From: Myroides sp. 1354
GTDB taxonomy: Bacteria; Bacteroidota; Bacteroidia; Flavobacteriales; Flavobacteriaceae
Length of the DNA: 32,057 bases
NCBI RefSeq assembly: GCF_030324495.1
Contig: NZ_JACAGN010000018.1
Coordinates: 1 to 32,057 of the forward strand
Direction: 5' to 3'
Shown here piece by piece: positions 26,124-32,057 of the stretch. Each line of letters starts with the position of its first letter. The first letter of the stretch is position 1. Made by a program: the position numbers and the translations under genes. A model generated the notes under the pieces. That model worked only from the letters and a program-made list of their open reading frames with translations. It was not told where the DNA came from and ran no database searches.

Positions 26124-27677
26124 TTATTTTGGGTTTAATATGATAAAGGGAACAATCATTTCTTCTAGCGATATACCTCCATGTTGATAGGTATTTCTAA
26201 AATAAGACACATAATAGTTGTAATTATTTTGATAGGCCAAGAAACAATCATTCTTTGCAAAAATAAAGGAACTACTTAGATTTATAGCGGGTAGTTGAAT
26301 CTTTTTTGGATCTTTAACCACATAGACATCTTTCTTCTCAAAAGTCAAGCTCTTTCCTGTTTTATAGCGAAGATTTAAACTGGTGTTCTTATCGCCAATA
26401 ACTTTGGAAGGAGTATTGCAATTGATGGTTCCGTGATCCGTGGTTATAATTAGTTTAAAACCTGCTTGTTGCGCTTGTTGGATAACATCCAATAGCGTTG
26501 AGTTCTTAAACCAACTTGTGGTTAAGGAACGATAGGCTTTGTCGTTAGAGGCTAATTCTTTGATTACTTCCATCTCTGTTTTGGCATGAGACAACATATC
26601 AACAAAATTATAGACAATTGTAATCAGTTGATTGTGTTTGATTGCATTGAAATTGTCTACGAGTTTTCGACCCTCTTTTTGTCCAACAATCTTAAAGTAC
26701 TCGTTGGGAATAGTTAAACGCAGACGCTGTAATTGCGCTTGTAAAAAGTCGTTTTCATGTAAGTTTTTTCCTCCTTCATCCACATCGTTTTTCCACCAAT
26801 CAGGATGCATTTGTTCCATTTGTAGCGGTGTTAAACCTGAGAAAATAGCATTTCTAGCGTATTGTGTCGTTGTAGGTAGAATAGAAAAAAACGTATGTTC
26901 ACTTTCTATTTTATAGTGATTGGATACCAGTGGTTCAAACGACCTCCATTGATCGTATCTCATGTTGTCAATAACGAGAAAGAGAATCTTATTGTTCTCT
27001 TTTTTTAGTTCAGGTACTACCCATTTTTTAAAGATTTCATGAGAAAAAGTAGGGCGATCAGTGGTAGAATTCATCCACGTTTCGTATTTTTTTTCAATAA
27101 ATTTTCCAAATAGACTATTGGCCTCACTTTTTTGCCCCTCTAAAATATTAATTAGATTTTGATCCTCAATATCTTCGAGTTTACTTTCCCAAAACAAAAG
27201 CTTGCGGTAAAGCGAAATCCAATCTTCATAGGTGTTAACGGCCATGAGGTCCATCGCAATATTTCGAAATTCCTTTTGATAACTCAACGAGGATTTTTCC
27301 GATACAATACGCGAATCGTCTAAATTCTTTTTTAAACACAAGAGAATTTGATTGGGATTAACAGGTTTGATTAGATAATCTGCAATTTTGGCACCGATTG
27401 CCTCCTCCATGATATATTCTTCCTCGCTTTTGGTAATCATGACCACTGGAAGGCTGTTTTTAATGCTTTTGATTTCGTTTAATGTCTCTAAACCAGTTAA
27501 ACCAGGCATGTTTTCGTCTAGAAAGACAATGTCAAAATGATGTTGATTCACGAGTTCAATCGCATCAGCGCCATTGGTAGCTGTGGTAACAGCGTAATTT
27601 TTTTTTTCTAAAAAGAGAATATGCGGTTTTAATAGATCAATTTCATCATCAACCCAAAGTATATTAATTGCATTCAT
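26124..27677 (-). CDS. porX: PorX: REC-PglZ response regulator of T9SS
   Basis: This 517-residue two-domain protein has an N-terminal CheY-like receiver (residues 1-120; acidic pocket D10/D11, phospho-acceptor D54 in IVFLDENMPG, T82 and K104). A helical linker joins it to a C-terminal PglZ/alkaline-phosphatase-type domain, ~225-517. Metal-site signatures are FLVIDNMRYDQW (D237), ILPTTTQYARN (candidate catalytic Thr at 269-271), ITTDHGTI and YQHGGISLEEM. PorX is an established regulator of T9SS in P. gingivalis and flavobacteria, and its PglZ domain has phosphodiesterase activity on oligonucleotides. All motif residues appear intact. It heads the operon porX-tsaE-ald. The adjacent two-component pair at 29513-31826 has its own regulator, so PorX's kinase (PorY) is likely elsewhere. 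Confidence 0.95.
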   Translation of the reverse strand: MNAINILWVDDEIDLLKPHILFLEKKNYAVTTATNGADAIELVNQHHFDIVFLDENMPGLTGLETLNEIKSIKNSLPVVMITKSEEEYIMEEAIGAKIADYLIKPVNPNQILLCLKKNLDDSRIVSEKSSLSYQKEFRNIAMDLMAVNTYEDWISLYRKLLFWESKLEDIEDQNLINILEGQKSEANSLFGKFIEKKYETWMNSTTDRPTFSHEIFKKWVVPELKKENNKILFLVIDNMRYDQWRSFEPLVSNHYKIESEHTFFSILPTTTQYARNAIFSGLTPLQMEQMHPDWWKNDVDEGGKNLHENDFLQAQLQRLRLTIPNEYFKIVGQKEGRKLVDNFNAIKHNQLITIVYNFVDMLSHAKTEMEVIKELASNDKAYRSLTTSWFKNSTLLDVIQQAQQAGFKLIITTDHGTINCNTPSKVIGDKNTSLNLRYKTGKSLTFEKKDVYVVKDPKKIQLPAINLSSSFIFAKNDCFLAYQNNYNYYVSYFRNTYQHGGISLEEMIVPFIILNPK

Positions 27678-27795
27678 AAGTATAGAAGTTCAACTATTTT
27701 AATTTATTACAGTTTGCTGTATAGCTTTTTATTTGAAAGATTACAGTTTATAACGTAAAAATTATAAATATATATATAAATATAAGGAGTAAATT

Positions 27796-27826
27796 TTGTA
27801 TTCCAATTTAGGAAGCGATATTTTTG
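27796..27826 (+). promoter_or_regulatory. Promoter of the glycosyltransferase-coaE unit
   Basis: TTG (27796-27798), a 20-bp spacer and TATTTTTG (27819-27826) match the flavobacterial TTG/TAnnTTTG promoter well. The start codon at 27845 follows 18 bp later. Confidence 0.55.
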
Positions 27827-27844
27827 TAGTTATTTAAGAAGTTA

Positions 27845-28840
27845 ATGTATTATTCGTTTATTATTCCTGTTTACAATCGACCTGATGAAACAGATGAATT
27901 GTTGGCTAGTTTAACTAAGCAAACTTTTCAAGGCAACTTTGAGGTGGTAATTGTAGAAGATGGATCAGCCGTTGATTCTCGATCTATTGTGGAGAAATAT
28001 CAAGATCAGCTTGATATCTCTTATTATTATAAAAGCAATTCAGGGCCTGGAGATTCTAGAAACTACGGCATGCGAAAAGCAAAAGGAGATTATTACATTA
28101 TCTTAGATTCGGATTGCATTATACCCGAAAGCTATTTGTGTATAGTGGATCAATATTTACAAGAGAAATACGTTGATTGTTTTGGTGGACCAGACCGTGC
28201 TTTATCTAGTTTCACGGAGGTGCAAAAAGCCATTAATTTTGCGATGACTTCCTTTCTCACTACAGGAGGTATTCGCGGAGGATCCGAGCGATTGAGTAAA
28301 TTTCAACCGCGAAGTTTTAATATGGGAATTTCAAAAAAAGCTTTTTTGGCTTCGGAAGGGTTTGGAAAAATTCACCCAGGAGAAGATCCCGATTTAACCA
28401 TTCGACTTTGGAACTTAGGCTTTCATTCAGAGCTTTTTCCACAAGCATATGTGTATCACAAAAGAAGAATTGATTGGAAGAAGTTCTTTGTGCAGGTCAA
28501 TAAATTTGGAAAAGCGAGGCCTATTCTCAATCAGCGCTATCCAGAATATGCCAAAATGACGTATTGGTTTCCTAGTCTTTTTATCGGAGGGCTTCTGGTA
28601 AGTCTTTTATTCCTATTGATTGGGTTTTATTCGTTTTTTTTACTTTATTTGTTGTATTTTTTCTTAGTTTTTGTGATATCTTTGATGAAAGAAAGAAATT
28701 TTAGGGTTTCGATTCTGTCTGTTTGCGCTGTTTTTGTACAATTTTATGGCTATGGCACAGGCTTTGTTAAATCAAATTATATCTTATACATTTTAAGAAA
28801 AAAACCAGAAGAAGGAATGCCTGAAATGTTTTTTAAATAA
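27845..28840 (+). CDS. Family 2 glycosyltransferase, membrane anchored
   Basis: This 331-residue GT-A fold glycosyltransferase has the family 2 start SFIIPVYNRPDETDELLASL, VVIVEDGS, GDSRNYGMRKAKGDYYIILD, the metal-binding DSD (~96-98) and a later HPGEDPDLTIRLW acceptor-site motif. A hydrophobic C-terminus with two or three membrane helices follows (~240-315: LFIGGLLVSLLFLLIGFYSF...). It probably transfers a sugar from a nucleotide-sugar donor to a lipid or glycan acceptor at the inner membrane; substrates cannot be read. It is followed after 11 bp by coaE. No other polysaccharide genes lie nearby. Confidence 0.9.
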   Translation: MYYSFIIPVYNRPDETDELLASLTKQTFQGNFEVVIVEDGSAVDSRSIVEKYQDQLDISYYYKSNSGPGDSRNYGMRKAKGDYYIILDSDCIIPESYLCIVDQYLQEKYVDCFGGPDRALSSFTEVQKAINFAMTSFLTTGGIRGGSERLSKFQPRSFNMGISKKAFLASEGFGKIHPGEDPDLTIRLWNLGFHSELFPQAYVYHKRRIDWKKFFVQVNKFGKARPILNQRYPEYAKMTYWFPSLFIGGLLVSLLFLLIGFYSFFLLYLLYFFLVFVISLMKERNFRVSILSVCAVFVQFYGYGTGFVKSNYILYILRKKPEEGMPEMFFK

Positions 28841-28851
28841 CAACAAAGAAG

Positions 28852-29451
28852 ATGAGTATTATTGTAGGCTTAACTGGGGGAATTGGCAGCGGAAAAACAA
28901 CCGTTGCTAAATTGTTTGAAAAACACGGAGTGCCCATTTATATTGCGGATGAACGCGCGCGAATGATTATGGAACAACCAGAGGTGATCAAAGCCGTACA
29001 ACAAATATTTACAACATCCGTTATTAATGAACATGGATTGCTCAATCGCGCTAAAATCAAACAATTGGTTTTTGACAACAAAGCCTTACTGGATCAACTC
29101 AATCATATTGTCCATCCAAGGGTAAAAAAAGATTTTGAAGATTGGTTAGAAAAACATCGAGAATGCCCGTTTGTTATCAAAGAAAGCGCAATTTTGTTTG
29201 AAAGTGGATTGGAGAAAAGTTGTGATTTAGTCATTTTAGTAGTTGCTCCTGAGTCGGTTAGAATAGAACGTGTTATGGCAAGAGATGGAGTTTCAAAAGA
29301 ACAGGTGCTAAAAATTATAAATAATCAAATGAAAGATGAGGAAAAGATAGGAAGAAGTCAATATATAATTGAAAATAATAACAAAAAAACAATTGAAAGT
29401 GATATTATTTCGATAATACGCGATATTAATTTAAAAAATCATTTAATTTAA
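28852..29451 (+). CDS. coaE: Dephospho-CoA kinase
   Basis: This 199-residue P-loop kinase catalyses the last step of coenzyme A synthesis (ATP-dependent 3'-phosphorylation of dephospho-CoA). Motifs are the P-loop GLTGGIGSGKTT (6-17), PIYIADERAR, LNHIVHPRVKKDF and ESAILFESGLEKSCD, then RVMARDGVSKEQVLKIINNQ. Length is normal. It is likely co-transcribed with the glycosyltransferase 11 bp upstream. A 61-bp gap separates it from the sensor kinase gene. Confidence 0.95.
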   Translation: MSIIVGLTGGIGSGKTTVAKLFEKHGVPIYIADERARMIMEQPEVIKAVQQIFTTSVINEHGLLNRAKIKQLVFDNKALLDQLNHIVHPRVKKDFEDWLEKHRECPFVIKESAILFESGLEKSCDLVILVVAPESVRIERVMARDGVSKEQVLKIINNQMKDEEKIGRSQYIIENNNKKTIESDIISIIRDINLKNHLI

Positions 29452-29512
29452 TCGGTTAATTTTATGTTAACTACTAGGGAATATACATTATTAATCATAA
29501 TTTTGAATTGCG

Positions 29513-31099
29513 ATGAATAAATTACGATTTAGAGTACTTGTCGGTATAATGAGTTTTTCATTAATTGGGATCATCATCGTACAATTATATTGGATTGTTA
29601 GTTCGTATAACAACAATGAAGAACAGTTCAAGTACCATGTTCAACAAGTTATTGGAAATGTAGCAAACGCCATGGAGCAAAACGAAGCGATGGAGTTTTA
29701 CAAGATGTACAATGATTTGAAGGATAGTATTGGCGAACCGCCAAAACAAAGTGAATTAAAAGAGATCGTTTTTTATGAGCGCAACCCAAGAACAAATGAG
29801 TCGATATTTTACTCAAACACATTGGTTCTTGAAGATTTTAATTTGCGAAGTTCGTTCTTTGATAAGAGAGCCGATAGTACAAACATTAAAAGTTTTGTAG
29901 CTAGGCGAAAAACGGAAATCCACAAAGGGAATTCTTTTGATAGAGGAGGTGACAATTTACATCAAAACTATCCCGATGAGGTAATTGAGAAATCAGGGAA
30001 CCTCGATGTATTGGACAAAGCACAGTTTGAAATATATTTTAAAGATATTGTTGCACTAAAACGAGTAGACGAGCGAATTTCAAAAGAAAAACTCGACGAA
30101 TTACTCAAGAATGAGTTACATCAATACGGAGTAAATGCCAAATATGAATTTGGTGTATACAACAAGGGATTGGCAACTAAAATTAAGTCAGACGATTTCG
30201 AATACAGTGAAGGATCTACTTATGGAGTACCAATTTTAAAAAACAACGACGGAAAGAGTAAGTATCATTTATATGTGACTTTTCCAGAAAAAAGTAAGTA
30301 TTTATTTTCTTCTTTAATCGGGATTACCTTTTTGTCGATTTTGTTTACCGTTGTGATTATTGCAGCTTATTTAAATGCGATTAATCAGTTGATTAAGCAG
30401 AAGCAGATTTCAGAAATGAAAACAGACTTCATTAACAATATGACGCACGAATTTAAGACGCCTATTGCAACAATTAATCTAGCTTTGGATGCAATTAAGA
30501 ATCCAAAGGTTATTGGAAATCCGGAGATGGTTGAGCGATACCTCAATATGATTCGGGAAGAAAATAAACGCATGCATGCACAAGTGGAAAATGTGCTTCG
30601 AATTTCAAAACTTGAAAAGAAAGAGTTTGAAGCAGATAAAGAAGCAGTGGATATACATGAGGTGATTGAATCAGCTGTGGACCACGTTAGCTTAATTATC
30701 CAAGATAGAGGAGGAGAAATCAACCTTCATCTTGACGCAAGAAGATCAGATATTTTAGGAAATGATTTTCACTTAACCAGCGTAATGGTTAACATGCTAG
30801 ATAATGCTATTAAATACTCAAAAGAAAGACCTATTATTGATGTATATACAGAGAATATCAAAGATTTTATCTTGATAAAAGTTGTGGATCAAGGAGTAGG
30901 AATGAGTAAAAATGCACAAAAGAGAATTTTTGATAAATTCTATCGTGAACATACAGGAGATTTACACGATGTAAAAGGACATGGATTAGGGTTAGCTTAC
31001 GTACAACAAATCGTAGAAGACCACAATGCACAAGTATATGTTGAGAGTGAAAAAGGTAAAGGAAGTACGTTCATTATTAAAATGCCATTAATAAATTAA
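29513..31099 (+). CDS. rprX: Sensor histidine kinase (RprX-like)
   Basis: This 528-residue membrane kinase has transmembrane helices at ~8-30 (LVGIMSFSLIGIIIVQLYWI) and ~262-285, bracketing a ~230-residue periplasmic region that lacks a recognised sensor domain. A HisKA domain follows with the phospho-acceptor His312 in NNMTHEFKTPIATINL. The HATPase domain shows the N box VMVNMLDNAIKYSKE, the G1 box VVDQGVGMSKNAQ, RIFDKFYR and the G2 box GHGLGLAYVQQIV. It is 7 bp from the response regulator, so they form a pair. RprX is the best match I know by layout and partner, but other Bacteroidota kinases are possible. Confidence 0.88.
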   Translation: MNKLRFRVLVGIMSFSLIGIIIVQLYWIVSSYNNNEEQFKYHVQQVIGNVANAMEQNEAMEFYKMYNDLKDSIGEPPKQSELKEIVFYERNPRTNESIFYSNTLVLEDFNLRSSFFDKRADSTNIKSFVARRKTEIHKGNSFDRGGDNLHQNYPDEVIEKSGNLDVLDKAQFEIYFKDIVALKRVDERISKEKLDELLKNELHQYGVNAKYEFGVYNKGLATKIKSDDFEYSEGSTYGVPILKNNDGKSKYHLYVTFPEKSKYLFSSLIGITFLSILFTVVIIAAYLNAINQLIKQKQISEMKTDFINNMTHEFKTPIATINLALDAIKNPKVIGNPEMVERYLNMIREENKRMHAQVENVLRISKLEKKEFEADKEAVDIHEVIESAVDHVSLIIQDRGGEINLHLDARRSDILGNDFHLTSVMVNMLDNAIKYSKERPIIDVYTENIKDFILIKVVDQGVGMSKNAQKRIFDKFYREHTGDLHDVKGHGLGLAYVQQIVEDHNAQVYVESEKGKGSTFIIKMPLIN

Positions 31100-31106
31100 T
31101 CAATAT

Positions 31107-31826
31107 ATGGAAACAACAAACAACAAAAAGATTTTATTAGTAGAAGACGATCCAAACTTTGGAGCGATCTTGAAAGATTATTTAGCCATTAACGACTTTG
31201 AAGTTACATTAGCTAAAAACGGAATGGAAGGTTTCGAAAAGTTTAAACGCGATACTTTTGATCTTTGTATTCTTGACGTCATGATGCCTTATAAAGACGG
31301 GTTTACTTTAGCCAAAGAAATTCGCGATAAAAACAAGGAAGTGCCTATTATTTTCTTAACTGCAAAATCAATGAAAGAGGATGTGTTAAGAGGATATAAA
31401 GTAGGAGCAGATGATTATTTGAATAAACCTTTTGATTCAGAAGTTTTATTGATGAAAATCAAAGCGATTATTCACAGAAAAACATCAGAGGTAAAAACTG
31501 ATAACACGAAATTTGAATTCCAAATTGGCAAGTTTCATTTAAATTCTAAATTGAGATTCTTGACGTTCCAAGACCAAGAGCCAATTAAGTTATCCCCAAA
31601 AGAGAATGAATTGCTGAAATTATTGGCTATTTATGAAAATGACTTAATGCCAAGAGAAGTTGCTTTAACGAAAATATGGAGAGATGATAACTATTTTACT
31701 TCTCGTAGTATGGACGTTTATATTGCAAAATTGAGAAAGTATTTAAAATTAGACGAAGCTGTTGAAATTTTAAATATTCACGGAGAGGGATTCCGTTTAG
31801 TAGTAAAAGGAGAAGGAGAGGAGTAA
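31107..31826 (+). CDS. rprY: OmpR-type response regulator (RprY-like)
   Basis: This 239-residue protein has a receiver domain (1-120; acidic E13-D15, phospho-acceptor D57 in CILDVMMPYKDGF, FLTAKS, and the Lys in YLNKPF). A winged-helix DNA-binding domain spans ~130-235 (LSPKENELLKLLAIYEN, SMDVYIAKLRKYLK, INIHGEGFRLVV). It is the cognate partner of the upstream kinase. The sequence looks like the RprY branch known from Bacteroides and Porphyromonas, which is tied to stress and transport responses. Targets here are unknown. Confidence 0.9.
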   Translation: METTNNKKILLVEDDPNFGAILKDYLAINDFEVTLAKNGMEGFEKFKRDTFDLCILDVMMPYKDGFTLAKEIRDKNKEVPIIFLTAKSMKEDVLRGYKVGADDYLNKPFDSEVLLMKIKAIIHRKTSEVKTDNTKFEFQIGKFHLNSKLRFLTFQDQEPIKLSPKENELLKLLAIYENDLMPREVALTKIWRDDNYFTSRSMDVYIAKLRKYLKLDEAVEILNIHGEGFRLVVKGEGEE

Positions 31827-31843
31827 TCTTTTCCAAATAAAAT

Positions 31844-31878
31844 AAAAAGGAGTAAGATGTTGTCTTACTCCTTTTTTT
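31844..31878 (+). terminator. Terminator after the two-component pair
   Basis: AAAAAGGAGTAAGA and TCTTACTCCTTTTT form a 14-bp perfect stem around a 5-nt loop, followed by a T-run, 17 bp after the response-regulator stop codon. Confidence 0.92.
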
Positions 31879-31891
31879 GTTAACGGTTAAC

Positions 31892-32057
31892 AGTTCTAAT
31901 TTCCTGGAAAGATCAATCGTTCTTTAATCGAAAATTGGACGAAAAGTATATTCGTGAACGGTTTACAGTTAACAGTAAATAGTTCTAATTTCCTGGAAAG
32001 ATCAATCGTTCTTTAATCGAAAATTGGACGAAAAGTATATTCGTGAACGGTTTACAG
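31892..32057. repeat. 89-bp tandem repeats at the right edge
   Basis: The unit AGTTCTAATTTCCTGG... lies at 31892-31980 and again at 31981-32057, where the window cuts it. The visible 77 bp of the second copy is identical to the first. GTTAACGGTTAACAG just before the array resembles the unit end GTGAACGGTTTACAG, so an older partial copy is likely. Each unit has TTCTTTAATCGA-N6-GACGAAAA (31920 and 32009), the same core as in the 105-bp repeats. More copies may follow to the right. Confidence 0.9.

Noticed and set aside
29498..29505. TAATTTTG as a -7 element of the sensor kinase gene
   Set aside because: It fits TAnnTTTG but lies only 7 bp before the ATG and lacks a -33 TTG; read-through from coaE is as likely.

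Overview
The window looks like a chromosomal segment of a low-GC member of the Bacteroidota, most likely a Flavobacteriaceae species (Myroides- or Chryseobacterium-like is a guess). The supporting evidence is a SusC/SusD pair, type IX secretion system (T9SS) proteins (PorP/SprF, a PorE-like OmpA protein, PorX), a gliding-motility-type C-terminal domain, -7 elements of the form TAnnTTTG, and AT-rich intergenic DNA.

Bases 1-14997 are a tightly packed + strand operon that enters from the left edge. It holds three tandem, Cys-free, repeat-rich fibre-like proteins (the first cut by the window edge), a 1434-residue surface protein with DUF11-like domains, a 441-residue protein ending in a type B (gliding-motility-associated) T9SS C-terminal domain, a PorP/SprF outer-membrane protein, and a TPR/beta-propeller/CRD/OmpA protein of PorE architecture. 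A strong terminator closes it. My reading is that the operon encodes a multi-subunit surface fibre or adhesin with its own T9SS adaptor and envelope anchor. This reading is inferred; the domain assignments behind it are fairly secure.

Bases 15112-21086 hold a divergent pair of units: a LigB-family 4,5-DOPA-type extradiol dioxygenase on the minus strand and a susC-susD outer-membrane uptake pair on the plus strand. They share a 344-bp AT-rich gap with two small palindromes. Bases 21286-24438 hold small accessory genes: DUF2199, a two-helix membrane protein, a 66-residue small protein, an AraC-type regulator with a CxxC metal-binding-like N-terminus, and a DUF4258 protein. Between the small protein and the AraC gene lie three tandem copies of a 105-bp repeat.

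Bases 24501-27677 (minus) are porX-tsaE-ald: a REC-PglZ regulator of T9SS, a tRNA t6A-modification ATPase and alanine dehydrogenase. Divergently, 27845-31826 (plus) carries a family 2 glycosyltransferase, coaE, and a sensor kinase/response regulator pair resembling RprX/RprY. The window ends in 89-bp tandem repeats that share a spaced core with the 105-bp repeats, so the two arrays appear to belong to one intergenic repeat family.
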